From: Xanthomonas sacchari | GTDB taxonomy: Bacteria; Pseudomonadota; Gammaproteobacteria; Xanthomonadales; Xanthomonadaceae | Length of the DNA stretch: 64,000 bases | Direction of reading: 5' to 3' | Assembly (NCBI RefSeq): GCF_024266585.1 | Contig: NZ_CP100647.1 | Coordinates: 1-64,000, forward strand | Shown here: piece after piece, positions 10,249 to 18,855 of the stretch | Layout of the letters: every line of letters starts with the position of its first letter | Position numbering within the stretch: position 1 is the first letter of the stretch | Notes under the pieces: generated by a model | Databases searched by the model: none | What the model was told of the DNA's origin: nothing | What the model saw: only the letters and a program-made list of their open reading frames with translations | Position numbers and translations under genes: made by a program

Positions 10249-10986
10249 TCAGCCCATGCCGCCGTTGATGCCGATGACCTGGCCGTTGATGTAGGCGGCC
10301 GCGTCCGAGCACAGGAAGGCGACCAGCGCGGCCACTTCCTCCGGCTTGCCCGGGCGCCCGGCGGGAACCATCTGCTTGATCGCCTCCGGCGGGAACGCGC
10401 TCTCGGCCATCGCGCCCTGGATCACACCCGGCGCGACCACGTTGACGCTGATCCCGCGGCTGGCCATTTCCCGCGCCAACGACATGCTGGCGCCGTGCAG
10501 CGCGGCCTTGGCCGCGGCGTAGTTGGTCTGCCCGCGGTTGCCCAGCACCGCCGCCACCGAGGACACGCTGACGATGCGGCCCCAGCGCGTGCGCGCCATC
10601 GGCAGCAGCAGCGGCTGGGTGACGTGGAAGAAGCCGTGCAGCGACACGTCGATGACGCTGTGCCACTGCGCCGCGGTCATGCCCGCCATCGGCGCGTCGT
10701 CGTGGATGCCGGCGTTGTTGACCAGCACCTGGATCGGGCCGGCCTCCAGCAGCGTCGCCAGCGCCTGCGCACTGGCCTCGGCGTCGGCCACGTCGAACGC
10801 CACCGCCTCGGCGCTGCCGCAGGCGGCGACGATCGCCTCCACCACCGCCGCCGCCCGCGCGACATTGGCGTTGGCGTGCACGATCACGTGCAGGCCCTGC
10901 GCGGCCAGGGCGTGGCAGATCGCGCCACCGAGATCGCCGCTGCCGCCGGTGACCAGGGCACGACGCGGGGAAGAGGAAGCTGTCAT
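10249..10986 (-). CDS. 3-oxoacyl-ACP reductase (SDR, FabG-like) of the pigment cluster
   Basis: Protein of 245 residues starting MTASSSPRRALVTGGSGDLG. It has the Rossmann TGGSGDLGG motif, the NNAG motif (VLVNNAGIHDD), and the catalytic Ser, Tyr and Lys (VSVSSVAAV and NYAAAKAAL). This is the classical short-chain dehydrogenase arrangement of FabG, which reduces the 3-keto group after each condensation using NADPH. It is the last pigment gene of the minus-strand arm, separated from the dehydratase gene by an MgtC-family gene. A longer upstream reading is possible but would add a low-complexity extension before the Rossmann fold. Confidence 0.9.
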   Translation of the reverse strand: MTASSSPRRALVTGGSGDLGGAICHALAAQGLHVIVHANANVARAAAVVEAIVAACGSAEAVAFDVADAEASAQALATLLEAGPIQVLVNNAGIHDDAPMAGMTAAQWHSVIDVSLHGFFHVTQPLLLPMARTRWGRIVSVSSVAAVLGNRGQTNYAAAKAALHGASMSLAREMASRGISVNVVAPGVIQGAMAESAFPPEAIKQMVPAGRPGKPEEVAALVAFLCSDAAAYINGQVIGINGGMG

Positions 10987-11190
10987 CGGCAAGGCTCCGC
11001 TGGCGACCGACGTCGGCCGCCGACAAGGGGCCGCCATCGTAGAGCAAACCCGGGCGCGTTGCGCCGCATGCGCATCCGCCTCCTCAGCCGCCACCGCCGT
11101 CGGCAACGACGCGACGGCGATGCGCGCACCGATCAACATCTCGCACCGGCACGGCCTGCACCTGCAGCCGCCGCCGCGCCGTCGTTCGAC

Positions 11191-11907
11191 TCAATCGCGG
11201 GTGCTGGTTTCCCAGGTCCCGTGCACGACCTCGCCCTTGCGCTCCAGCCGCGCGATCACCGCATCCAGTTCGTCCGGATGCGCCGCGCTGCTGACCAGCG
11301 AGGCCACCAGCTCGGTCTGCTCGTCGCCGCGCTCGATCAGGTCCACCGCGCTCACCGGGTAGTGGGCCGCCTCCAGTTCCTCGACCAGGCGCTCGCGCAG
11401 TTCGGGCACGGCGGAGGTCGCCACGGTGAGGCGCACCGCATAGTGCATCTCGGTGGCGTTGGCGTTGATGGGGATGCGGTTGATCGCATTGACCAGCGGC
11501 CGCAGCAGGGTATTGCCGCCGATCACCATGACCGTGAGCAGCGCGGCCTCGGCCAGCATGTCCGCGCCGGCGCAGCAGCCGACCGCGCCCGAGCACCAGA
11601 GCGTGGCGGCGGTGTTGAGCCCGCGCACGTTCATGCCTTCCTTCATGATCACGCCGGCGCCGAGGAAGCCGATGCCGGAAACCACGTAGGAAATCACCCG
11701 CACCGCCTCGGCGCTGCCGGCGATGCTCATGCCCAGGTCCACGAAGGCCGCCGCGCCCAGCGCCACCAGCACATTGGTGCGCAGGCCGGCGGTGCGCTGC
11801 CGGTACTGGCGTTCGGCGCCGATCAGGGTGCCGAGCAGGAACGCCGCCACCAGGCTGACCACCGTGTCCAGGAACGCGGCGGCATGGAAGGTTTCGATGG
11901 ACCGCAT
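11191..11907 (-). CDS. MgtC/SapB family membrane protein
   Basis: Protein of 238 residues. The N-terminal half has four to five membrane helices with the MgtC signature GTLIGAERQYRQRTAGLRTN and the segment GIGFLGAGVIMKEG. The C-terminal soluble part, with VSAVDLIERGDEQTELV-like sequence, resembles an ACT-type regulatory domain. The chosen ATG has GGAG eight bases upstream. MgtC proteins modulate F-ATPase activity and adaptation to low Mg2+ or acid. Nothing links the family to aryl polyenes, so this gene looks like a passenger between the pigment ketoreductase and dehydratase genes. Confidence 0.88.
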   Translation of the reverse strand: MRSIETFHAAAFLDTVVSLVAAFLLGTLIGAERQYRQRTAGLRTNVLVALGAAAFVDLGMSIAGSAEAVRVISYVVSGIGFLGAGVIMKEGMNVRGLNTAATLWCSGAVGCCAGADMLAEAALLTVMVIGGNTLLRPLVNAINRIPINANATEMHYAVRLTVATSAVPELRERLVEELEAAHYPVSAVDLIERGDEQTELVASLVSSAAHPDELDAVIARLERKGEVVHGTWETSTRD

Positions 11908-12003
11908 CAACAAGCTCCGTTGTTCCCATCCGCCGCCATCGACGGTGGCGCCACCTTGCCACAGCCACGCTGCGGCGCGCTTACGCCGGCGGCAGGCGCC
12001 GGC

Positions 12004-12453
12004 TCAGCCGGCTGCGCGCAGCATCACCGTGGCGCGACCCTCGGCCAGCAGCTGCCCGGCATGGCGGATGCGGAAGGCGTACTGCTGGCTGTCCTCGGCC
12101 TGCAGCAGCACCTCGGCCTCGCCTTCGATCGGCCCGGCCAGGTCCTGCAGCTCGCTGACGTGCAACTGCACCCCGCGCAGCGCCACCAGCATGCCCGGCC
12201 GCACCGGCGTGCCGGCGGCACGGCCGAGCAGGCCGCCGTGCACCGCCATCGCCTGCGCGCCGTATTCGCACAGGTGCAGCGCGCGCAGGCGTCCGCCGCT
12301 GCGCAGCGGATGCGCGGCCTGACGATGCGCGACGCTGCGCACCACCACGCGCTGCGCGTCCCAGGCCACCACCTTTTCCCACAGGCACATCAGGCCCTGG
12401 TGCGGGACCAGCGCGGCGATGGCGTCGCGCCCGTGCAATGGCTCAGTGTGCAT
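12004..12453 (-). CDS. Hot-dog fold 3-hydroxyacyl-ACP dehydratase (ApeP-like)
   Basis: Protein of 149 residues resembling the predicted 3-hydroxyacyl-ACP dehydratases of aryl polyene clusters (COG4706, ApeP-like). Visible features are LVPHQGLMCLWEKV near the start and the central helix LCEYGAQAMAVHGG. It should dehydrate 3-hydroxyacyl-ACP to the trans double bond of the polyene. Together with the FabZ/ApeI-like gene at 16649 it makes two dehydratases in one cluster, the usual set for aryl polyenes. Its start overlaps the end of the MMPL exporter gene by 11 bp. Confidence 0.8.
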   Translation of the reverse strand: MHTEPLHGRDAIAALVPHQGLMCLWEKVVAWDAQRVVVRSVAHRQAAHPLRSGGRLRALHLCEYGAQAMAVHGGLLGRAAGTPVRPGMLVALRGVQLHVSELQDLAGPIEGEAEVLLQAEDSQQYAFRIRHAGQLLAEGRATVMLRAAG

Positions 12454-14800
12454 GGCGGCTCTCCAGGGCGTCGCTGGCGGTCTCGCGCGAAATCAGCAGC
12501 GCCAGCACGAAATTGAACAGCACGCCCAACGCCACGGTGCTGCCGATCGCGCGCAGCACCGGGATGCTGGAGGCGGCCAGCAGCGCGAACACGAGCAGGG
12601 TCATCAGGCTGCACACGATCAGCGCATGCAGGGTGCGCAACTGGTCGGCGCGGTCGTCGCCGGCGTGGTCGAAGAACAGCGCGTAGTCCAGGCCCAGGCC
12701 GGCGGCCAGGATCAGCGCGATCAGGTGGAACAGGTTCAGTTCGACGCCGCAGCCACGCAGGATCGCCAGGATCAGCAGCGTGGTCAGCGCCATCGGCAGC
12801 AGCACGCGCACGATCCGCCGCGGCGTGCGCAAGGCGATCGCCACGGTCAGCGCCAGCAGCACCGCGGCCACGCCCAGCGCGGCGAGCACGCGGCCGCGAT
12901 AGGCGGCCACCAGCGACTCGGACGCGTCCTTCAGGTCCAGCAGCTGCGCGCCGCTGCCCTGCACCGCGCGCGCCAGTTGTGCCGGATCGCGCAGTCCGCT
13001 CAGCGACACCAGCGCGGTAGTGCGGTCGGGGCGCTCCAGCAGCAGGCCGCCGACGGGCGTCGCCAGCGGCGTGCCGTGCAGCGCGCGCGCGGTCAGCAGC
13101 GGCGCGTTGCGCGCGACCTGCAGGTCGGCCAGAAACGGGGCGAAGGCGTCGGCGCGGAACGGCGTGGCGGCGACCGCGGCGGCGGTCATCGCCTGCGCCT
13201 GCGCCGGATCGGGCAAGGCGGCCTGGCGCCGGCGCTGGGTGGCGGCGCTGGGCAGGTAGCGCGCGGCCATGTCGTAGCCGGCCAGGTCGCCCTGCGCCAC
13301 CAGCGCGTCCAGGCGCGGGCGCAGGCGTTCGGAGGCGGCCAGCGCGGCATCGGCGGAGGCGGCCGGCAGGGCCAGCACGTAGCGCACGTCCGGCGCGCCC
13401 AGTTCCTGGCGCAGGTGCGCGTCCCGTGCCAAGCCGTCGGCCGGCACCGGGGTCAGCTTGGACAGGTCGTTCTGCCAGAACGGCCCGGGCGCGAACACGA
13501 TGACCGCGGCCGCCAGCAGCGCGAGCGGCAGCAGCGACCAGCGCGGCCGCGGCAGCCGCGCGATGCCGCGCCACAGCCGTTCCAGCAGTGGCGAGTCGGC
13601 ATGGTCGCGCGGCGAGGGATCGATCAGCGCCGGCAGCAGCAGCCGCGTGGTCAGCGCCGCCACCAGCAGGCCGGCGATGGTGAACACCGCCAACTGGCGC
13701 AGGCCGTCCACGCCGGAGAACAGGAAGGTGACGTAGGCGATGCAGGTGGAGACCACGCCGGTGGCCAGGGTCGGCCACAGGTGGCGCGCGTTCTCGCGCG
13801 GGTCCAGGCCCGGACGCTGGTGGCTGAACAGGTGGATCGGATAGTCCTGGACCACGCCGATCAGGGTGAAGCCGAATGCCACGGTGATGCCGTGCACGCC
13901 GTCGAACAGCAACGCCACCGCGCCGAGCCCGGCCAGGCCGGCGCTGGCCAGCGGCAGCACGCCCAGCACCGGGATCTTCCAGCTGCGGTAGGCCACCAGC
14001 AGCAACACGATCAGCCCCACCGTATCCAGGGTGCCGATCCACTGCGCCTCATTCTGGGTGCGTCCGCCGATCTCCACCGAGAACGCGCCGGGGCCGGTCA
14101 ACGTCAGCTTGCTGCGGGTGCCGGCGCTGACCTTGGCGAAGGCGGCATGGATCGCGTCCACCGCACGCTGCTGGCCGGTGGGGTCGAAACCGGCGGCGCG
14201 GGTCTGCGCCACCAGCAGCGCGTCCTTGCCGGCGCGGTCGAACCAGACCCCGTCGCGCTGCTGCGGGCCGCCGGCCGGCTGCAGGCGCTCGGCCAGGTGC
14301 AGCACCTCCAGGGTCGGATCGCGCGGCAGCAGCGGCTCCACCATCGCCGCCGCCGGCGAGCCCAGGTCCTGCAGCCGCGCCTGCAGCGCATCGCGCAGGG
14401 TCGGCGTATCCAGCGGCTTGGCGTCGAAGCTGTCGCTGAGCAGGTAGCGGTACGGCAGCAGGCGCTCGGGGATCGCGTCCAGGCCGGCGTCGGCGCCGTT
14501 GGCGACCAGCTCGAACACGTCGCGCTGCGCCGCCAGCGCGGCATGCAGCGCCTGCGATTGCTGCGCCAGCGTGGCCGGATCGGCCCCGGACAATGACATC
14601 AGCAGCAGCCGCGAGCCGGGGCCTTCGCCGAGTTCGTCGAGTAGGAGCTTTTGGGCGGGGGTGCGGGCTTCCGGCATGAACTTGCGCAAGTCCCCCGACA
14701 CCTGCAACGCATTGCCCAGCCAGATCCCGGCCACGGTCAGCACCGCCAGCCATAGCAGCGCCAGCGAGATGCGCATCTTCGAACTCAGTTGGCGTGTCAC
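12443..14800 (-). CDS. MMPL/RND-type exporter of the pigment cluster
   Basis: Protein of 785 residues with the two-halved architecture of MMPL transporters. An N-terminal helix (MRISLALLWLAVLTVAG) is followed by a large periplasmic loop, a helix bundle (IGTLDTVGLIVLLLVAY, GVVQDYPIHLFSH), a second periplasmic loop and a second helix bundle (ALILAAGLGLDYALFFDHAG). It probably exports the aryl-polyene lipid across the inner membrane toward the LolA-like carrier. I choose the GTG at 14800: GGGGGAG lies eight bases upstream, and the codon aligns with the ATG of a duplicated copy of this 5' end located just upstream. An internal ATG at 14776 is the alternative. Confidence 0.85.
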   Translation of the reverse strand: MTRQLSSKMRISLALLWLAVLTVAGIWLGNALQVSGDLRKFMPEARTPAQKLLLDELGEGPGSRLLLMSLSGADPATLAQQSQALHAALAAQRDVFELVANGADAGLDAIPERLLPYRYLLSDSFDAKPLDTPTLRDALQARLQDLGSPAAAMVEPLLPRDPTLEVLHLAERLQPAGGPQQRDGVWFDRAGKDALLVAQTRAAGFDPTGQQRAVDAIHAAFAKVSAGTRSKLTLTGPGAFSVEIGGRTQNEAQWIGTLDTVGLIVLLLVAYRSWKIPVLGVLPLASAGLAGLGAVALLFDGVHGITVAFGFTLIGVVQDYPIHLFSHQRPGLDPRENARHLWPTLATGVVSTCIAYVTFLFSGVDGLRQLAVFTIAGLLVAALTTRLLLPALIDPSPRDHADSPLLERLWRGIARLPRPRWSLLPLALLAAAVIVFAPGPFWQNDLSKLTPVPADGLARDAHLRQELGAPDVRYVLALPAASADAALAASERLRPRLDALVAQGDLAGYDMAARYLPSAATQRRRQAALPDPAQAQAMTAAAVAATPFRADAFAPFLADLQVARNAPLLTARALHGTPLATPVGGLLLERPDRTTALVSLSGLRDPAQLARAVQGSGAQLLDLKDASESLVAAYRGRVLAALGVAAVLLALTVAIALRTPRRIVRVLLPMALTTLLILAILRGCGVELNLFHLIALILAAGLGLDYALFFDHAGDDRADQLRTLHALIVCSLMTLLVFALLAASSIPVLRAIGSTVALGVLFNFVLALLISRETASDALESRHAH
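14671..14784 (-). repeat. Direct repeat copy A (5' end of the MMPL gene)
   Basis: 114-bp segment that recurs at 14889-15002 in the same orientation with 6 mismatches. It encodes the first transmembrane helix of the exporter. Weaker similarity extends on to the start codons at 14800 and 15018. See the fragment at 14800-15018. Confidence 0.9.
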
Positions 14801-15018
14801 TACCGCCGCTCCCCCAACGCCCATCCGTTCAGACCCGGGGCCGCGGGCGCGGCATCGGGCATGACTGACCGCCGCCTGCCACCACGGGCCGGCATGAACT
14901 TGCGCAGATCGCCCGACACCTGCAACGCATTGCCCAGCCGGATCCCGGCCACGGTCAGCACGGCCAGCCACAGCAGCGCCAGCGAGATGCGCATCTTCGA
15001 ACCGAGGGCACGCCTCAT
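14800..15018 (-). pseudogene. Duplicated, truncated 5' end of the MMPL exporter gene (72-codon frame)
   Basis: This 72-codon frame begins MRRALGSKMRISLALLWLAV and matches the exporter N-terminus for about 43 residues, with a W-to-R change, then diverges into 29 unrelated residues. It has its own AGGGG seven bases before ATG 15018. Its stop TAG overlaps the exporter's GTG start (TAGTG), so it might be translated as a leader peptide with one membrane helix that couples translation to the exporter. It could equally be a decaying leftover of a tandem duplication. Five of the six mismatches between the copies appear to be silent, so the copies are not fresh. Confidence 0.75.
14889..15002 (-). repeat. 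Direct repeat copy B
   Basis: 114-bp partner of the repeat at 14671-14784, with 108 of 114 positions identical by eye and a period of 218 bp. It holds the N-terminal helix of the truncated upstream frame. Confidence 0.9.
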
Positions 15019-15106
15019 CGCGCTGCCCCTGCGTACCGTTCAGCGGCCGCACGCGCACCCGTCAGGCCGGCAGCGTGCTGCCGGCACCCGTCGCCGCGCG
15101 CGGGGG

Positions 15107-15754
15107 TCACGCCGCGTCGCCGTGGCACAGTGCGGTCAGCGCGGCGCCGTCGGCGAGGGCGCCGGCGGCCTGCGCCGCGCCGGCCAGCAGGGTGCGCTGG
15201 ACCTCGCCCTTGGCCGGGGTGGTCTCGATGCAGCGCAGTTCGGCGCCGCGGCCATACAGGCGCAGGCTGCGCACGTGCGCGGCCATGGCCGGGTCCTTGG
15301 GCTGCAACTCCAGCTGCCAGCGCTCGCGGGTGCCGGCGCTGCTGATGGTGTACTGCTGCTGCAGCAGCGCGCGGTCGCCGGACAGCAGCGCGCCGAAGCC
15401 GCTCTGCAGGCCGGCCAGTTCCGGCACGCGCGCCAGCGAGAAGCGCCGCGGCGGCTTGCCGTCGCGTTCCAGCGTGGCCTCGCCACCGCGCAGGGTGGTG
15501 GTCTCGTGGTACGGCGCGGTGACCTCGCGCACCAGGGTCTGCGCGTCCGGGCGGCGGTATTGGCCCTGCACCCGCAGCGGCGTCTTCAGCAGCGCCGAGC
15601 CGCGCAGTTCGACGAAGGCGGTGCTGACCGGCGCCGGCCGCGCCAGCTTCTGCAGGATCCAGTCGGCGTCCGGTGCCTCAGGCGATGCGGCGCTCAGCGG
15701 TGCGGCGCTGCACAGCAGTATCAGCATCCACGGCAAGGTGCGGCGCATCGGCAT
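15107..15754 (-). CDS. LolA-like outer-membrane lipoprotein carrier protein
   Basis: Protein of 215 residues with a signal peptide (WMLILLCSAAPLSAAS) and a periplasmic LolA/LolB-like fold, suggested by ADWILQKLARPAPVSTAFVELRGSALLKTPL-type sequence (residues about 30-60) and QGQYRRPDAQTLV. In aryl polyene clusters such proteins are thought to carry the lipid-linked product through the periplasm between the MMPL exporter and the outer membrane. The gene starts within the 3' end of the LpxL-like acyltransferase gene (77-bp overlap, or 71 bp from the second ATG at 15748) and is followed by the duplicated exporter start. Confidence 0.82.
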   Translation of the reverse strand: MPMRRTLPWMLILLCSAAPLSAASPEAPDADWILQKLARPAPVSTAFVELRGSALLKTPLRVQGQYRRPDAQTLVREVTAPYHETTTLRGGEATLERDGKPPRRFSLARVPELAGLQSGFGALLSGDRALLQQQYTISSAGTRERWQLELQPKDPAMAAHVRSLRLYGRGAELRCIETTPAKGEVQRTLLAGAAQAAGALADGAALTALCHGDAA

Positions 15755-16652
15755 GGCGGTTGTTCCAGAAGTCGTAGAAGTTGAACCAGTTGTAGGGCGC
15801 GGAGCGGGTGTAATGCTCCAGCCTGGCGGCGTAATCGCGGATGAGCGCGGCCAGCACCGGCGCGCGCTGCCGGCGCGGCAGGTCCAGGCCTTCGCTGAAG
15901 GTCTCGAACACCAGCTGGTAGCGGTTGCCGCCGCGGTACAGGCCGAACGCCAGCACCACCGGCACCTTGAGCGCGGCGGCGATCAGCCACGGCGAGGTCG
16001 GGAACAGCGCGCCCTGGCCGATGAACGCCGCCGGCAGCGCCGGATCCTCCGGGCGCGGCCGGTCCACCAGCAGTGCGACCAGCGCGCCCTCGTCGGTGGC
16101 CTGCTTGATCGCCATGACGATCGAGGTGCTGTCCATGCCGGCGTCGATGATGTTGGCCGCCAGTTGCGGGTTCAGCGCGCCCAGCAACTCGGTCATCGCC
16201 GGGTTGTGCGCCTTGTCCAGCACCACCTTGACCTGCACGTCCGGACGCTCGGTGGCCAGCACCCGCAGCGCGTCGAAGCTGCCCAGGTGCGAGCCGAAGA
16301 TCAGCACGCCGCGGCCGCGGTCCATCTGCGTGTGCAACTGGTCCAGGCCCTGGACCTGCACCCGGAACCGGTGCATCTGCCCGCACAGCATGAACACCCG
16401 GTCGAGGATGGTCGCGGCGAAGGTGTGGATGTGCCGGGCCACCTCCAGCAGGGTGGCCGGGCGGTCGAACACACGGCTCAGGTAATGCCGCGAATCGCGC
16501 CGCTCCGGGCCGCGCACCAGCAGGAAGTACAACGTGATCGGGTACAGCAGCAGGCGCCCGACGGCGCGGCCGCCGTGGCGGGCGATGCCGCGAATCAGCC
16601 ACAGGGCGAAGCGGCCGCCACCTTCCGGGCGATGCTTCCAGCCGGCGCTCAC
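15678..16652 (-). CDS. LpxL/HtrB-like lysophospholipid acyltransferase
   Basis: Protein of 324 residues of the lauroyl/myristoyl acyltransferase type, with an N-terminal membrane-proximal region and the catalytic HxxxxD motif in GSHLGSFDALR. It probably transfers the aryl polyene acyl chain from ACP to a lipid acceptor in the inner membrane, as proposed for the acyltransferases of aryl polyene clusters. Translation begins at a GTG that overlaps the stop of the hot-dog gene (GTGA). The 3' end overlaps the LolA-like gene, so four genes in this stretch are translationally linked. Confidence 0.85.
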   Translation of the reverse strand: MSAGWKHRPEGGGRFALWLIRGIARHGGRAVGRLLLYPITLYFLLVRGPERRDSRHYLSRVFDRPATLLEVARHIHTFAATILDRVFMLCGQMHRFRVQVQGLDQLHTQMDRGRGVLIFGSHLGSFDALRVLATERPDVQVKVVLDKAHNPAMTELLGALNPQLAANIIDAGMDSTSIVMAIKQATDEGALVALLVDRPRPEDPALPAAFIGQGALFPTSPWLIAAALKVPVVLAFGLYRGGNRYQLVFETFSEGLDLPRRQRAPVLAALIRDYAARLEHYTRSAPYNWFNFYDFWNNRHADAPHLAVDADTAVQRRTAERRIA

Positions 16653-16936
16653 GGCGCCGCCTCGGCGTTCAGCTCGCCGCTCACCAGCAGGTCCTCGCCG
16701 CGCAGCACGCGGAAACGCCAGCGCGGCGCGGCGCCGTCCAGCTCCACCCGTGCCGGCTGCCCGGGCAGCAGCGGCTGCAGGAACTTCACCTGCGGCAGGC
16801 GCAGCGGCGCGCGCGCGCCGTGCGCCGCCTCGACGGCCTGCAGCACGTGGTCCAGCACCACGACGCCGGGCACCACCGGGCGGCCCGGGAAGTGGCCCGG
16901 CAGGCTGGGATGATCATGCGGGACGACGAAATGCAT
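16649..16936 (-). CDS. FabZ/ApeI-like hot-dog dehydratase
   Basis: Protein of 95 residues. The signature DHPSLPGHFPGRPVVPGV followed by a VLDHVLQAVE-type helix is the FabZ/FabA-like active-site region, containing the catalytic His. The protein is shorter than FabZ (about 150 residues), which is usual for the ApeI-type dehydratase of aryl polyene clusters. It should act on 3-hydroxyacyl-ACP intermediates. It lies 9 bp downstream of the PlsC-like gene and overlaps the start of the LpxL-like gene. Confidence 0.85.
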   Translation of the reverse strand: MHFVVPHDHPSLPGHFPGRPVVPGVVVLDHVLQAVEAAHGARAPLRLPQVKFLQPLLPGQPARVELDGAAPRWRFRVLRGEDLLVSGELNAEAAP

Positions 16937-16945
16937 ACGGGCGAC

Positions 16946-17722
16946 TCATATCCTGGGTTCGAGCATGGCACGGACGGCCTGGTGCGCGCGCTGGGTCACT
17001 TCCTGGCGGTTCAGCGGGCCGTCCTCGCCGTTCACCGGGATCGGCGTGCCGATCCGCACCCGGATGACGCCGGGCCGGACCCGGAACAGGCTGGTCGGCG
17101 GCAACACCTTGCCCGCCCCGTCCAGCGCCACCGGCACCACGTCCACCCCGGCGTCGATCGCGGCCTGCAGCAGCCCGGCCTTGAACTCGGCCAGCGCGCC
17201 GCTGCGGCTGCGGGTGCCTTCCGGGAACAGGCACAGATCCTCGCCGCGGCGCAGCAGCGCCGCCGCCGCGCGCCGCATCATCGCCCCGGCGCGGCGGCTG
17301 TCGCGGTCCAGGAACAACATGCCGGTCGCGCGCGCATACCAGTTCACGAACGGCACCTTCAGCATCTCGTCCTTGAGCAGGAAGCGCAGCGGCACCGGCA
17401 GCGCCACGAACAGCGCGCAGATGTCGATGATCGACTGGTGGTTGCTGACGAACAGGTGGTTGCGCGACCAGTCGACCCGCTCGCGGCCCTCCACCTGCAG
17501 CCGCGCCCCGGCGCCGAACAGCAGCACCGGCGCCCAGAATCGCGCGCCCATGCGCAATGGCAGCCGCGGCCCGGTCAGCCGCAGCAGCACCAGCGCTACG
17601 ACGATGCCCAGCGCGGTATGCGCCAGGGTGAACAGCAGCTGCAGGGCGTTGTACATGGCCCAGGCCATGCGCGAGGGCATCCCTGCCTGCGGCAACTTGC
17701 GGTTTTCCTTGATGATCTGCAC
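16946..17722 (-). CDS. PlsC-like 1-acylglycerol-3-phosphate O-acyltransferase family protein
   Basis: Protein of 258 residues with an N-terminal membrane helix (about residues 25-47) and the acyltransferase blocks NHQSIID (HxxxxD) and LFPEGTRSRSG. This is the PlsC superfamily, which acylates glycerol-phosphate or related acceptors. It is the second acyltransferase of the cluster and probably helps build the lipid anchor of xanthomonadin. The start is uncertain: GTG 17722 is the longest reading, while ATG 17680 (MPSRMAWAMYN) has AGGCAGGG just upstream and would still keep the whole domain. Confidence 0.83.
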   Translation of the reverse strand: MQIIKENRKLPQAGMPSRMAWAMYNALQLLFTLAHTALGIVVALVLLRLTGPRLPLRMGARFWAPVLLFGAGARLQVEGRERVDWSRNHLFVSNHQSIIDICALFVALPVPLRFLLKDEMLKVPFVNWYARATGMLFLDRDSRRAGAMMRRAAAALLRRGEDLCLFPEGTRSRSGALAEFKAGLLQAAIDAGVDVVPVALDGAGKVLPPTSLFRVRPGVIRVRIGTPIPVNGEDGPLNRQEVTQRAHQAVRAMLEPRI

Positions 17723-17749
17723 GACCCTGCATCCCCTGCAATACGCGCG

Positions 17750-18481
17750 TCAGCGCAGTAGATCGCGCCAAAAAACCGGCCCCAGCCGCGCCAACTGGTG
17801 CAGGAAGTCGGGCAGATTACGGTAGGGACGCTGCGGAAACCAGCGCCCACGCAACAGGTACTCGCCGACGAAGAAGCCGCCGATGACCCCGTAGCCGAGC
17901 AGATTGGCGAACAGCGAGGCGCGCGCATCGCTGATCGGCAACGGCGCGGCCAGACCCAGTTGCGCCAGCACGCCGCTGGGCTGGGCGCATAGCGCCAGCA
18001 CCAGATTGAGCAGGGTCAGCCCGACCAGCAGCAGGGTCCAGGCCAGGGTCAGGCGCTGGGTGTAGCGCCGCTGCGCCGGGCTGATCGGCATGCCGGCCTG
18101 CCGGTACAGGGCCTCGACGATGCGGGTGATCAGCGGCGTGCGCCCGCGCTGCAGGCTGCGCCCGAAGAACCAGGCCACCCAGGCGGTGAACAGCACCGGC
18201 GGGGCGGCCAGCAGCAGCAGGGCGTGCGGCGAGCGCCACAGCGGCACCAGCGCCGCCGTCGCGGCGATGGCCAGCGCCCAGGCCCAGGGCCGCCAGCGCG
18301 CCATCGGCTCCACCAGCACCATCAGCACCAGCGCCGCGCCGGCCAGCACCGCCAGGTCCGGGCGGTGCGCGGCATTGGCCCAATGCGCCAGCGGCGAGTA
18401 GGCCAGCGCCAGCAGCACGCCCAGGGCCAGCGCCCAGGGCGCGGCGTCGGCCCGCTCAGCTGGTCTTGTTGGCTTCGACAT
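17750..18481 (-). CDS. COG4648-type membrane protein of aryl polyene clusters
   Basis: Protein of 243 residues with about six hydrophobic helices (for example WALALGVLLALAYSPLAHWA and LLLLAAPPVLFTAWVAWFFG) and a C-terminal cytoplasmic tail. The same family sits beside the ACP in aryl polyene gene clusters; its biochemical role is unknown. The start ATG lies inside the 3' end of the ACP gene (26-bp overlap). Accessory function in lipid or product handling is an inference from position only. Confidence 0.8.
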   Translation of the reverse strand: MSKPTRPAERADAAPWALALGVLLALAYSPLAHWANAAHRPDLAVLAGAALVLMVLVEPMARWRPWAWALAIAATAALVPLWRSPHALLLLAAPPVLFTAWVAWFFGRSLQRGRTPLITRIVEALYRQAGMPISPAQRRYTQRLTLAWTLLLVGLTLLNLVLALCAQPSGVLAQLGLAAPLPISDARASLFANLLGYGVIGGFFVGEYLLRGRWFPQRPYRNLPDFLHQLARLGPVFWRDLLR

Positions 18482-18725
18482 GCGCCGACAGCGCGCGCAG
18501 CGAGGCGAAGATGCGGCGGTTCTCGTCGTTGTCCGAGCGCAGCTGGAAGCCATAGCGCTTGCTGATCGCCAGCGCCAGTTCCAGGGCGTCGATCGAGTCC
18601 AGCCCCAGGCCGGTGTTGAACAGCGGCGCCTCCGGATCGATGTCGCCGGGCTGGACGTCTTCCAGGTTCAGGCTCTCGACCAGCAGCTCGGCCAGTTCAC
18701 GTTCGGCGGCGGTTTGCGAAGACAT
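18456..18725 (-). CDS. xanC: Acyl carrier protein (XanC-like) for xanthomonadin synthesis
   Basis: Protein of 89 residues with the 4'-phosphopantetheine attachment serine, Ser44, in GLGLDSIDALEL. It is acidic and has the three-helix ACP pattern. In Xanthomonas campestris the xanthomonadin ACP has been named XanC and is loaded with 3-hydroxybenzoate by an ATP-dependent ligase. This is the only free-standing ACP in the window and it heads the minus-strand arm of the cluster. A longer upstream reading would add 22 residues without ACP character. Confidence 0.85.
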   Translation of the reverse strand: MSSQTAAERELAELLVESLNLEDVQPGDIDPEAPLFNTGLGLDSIDALELALAISKRYGFQLRSDNDENRRIFASLRALSAHVEANKTS

Positions 18726-18855
18726 CCAGGGGCTTCCAGGCGAAAGGACGGGTGCGACAAGATGGTGCATCGGACGCTGCGGCGCAACCATGCGCCCGCG
18801 AACAGCACGCTATCATGCCGTTTCGCCCCGCCGTTGCGCCGCAGGTTCCCTCAGG

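Noticed and set aside
12419-14596. A 725-codon plus-strand frame opposite the MMPL exporter
   Set aside because: Gln/Arg-rich antisense shadow without a domain or ribosome binding site.
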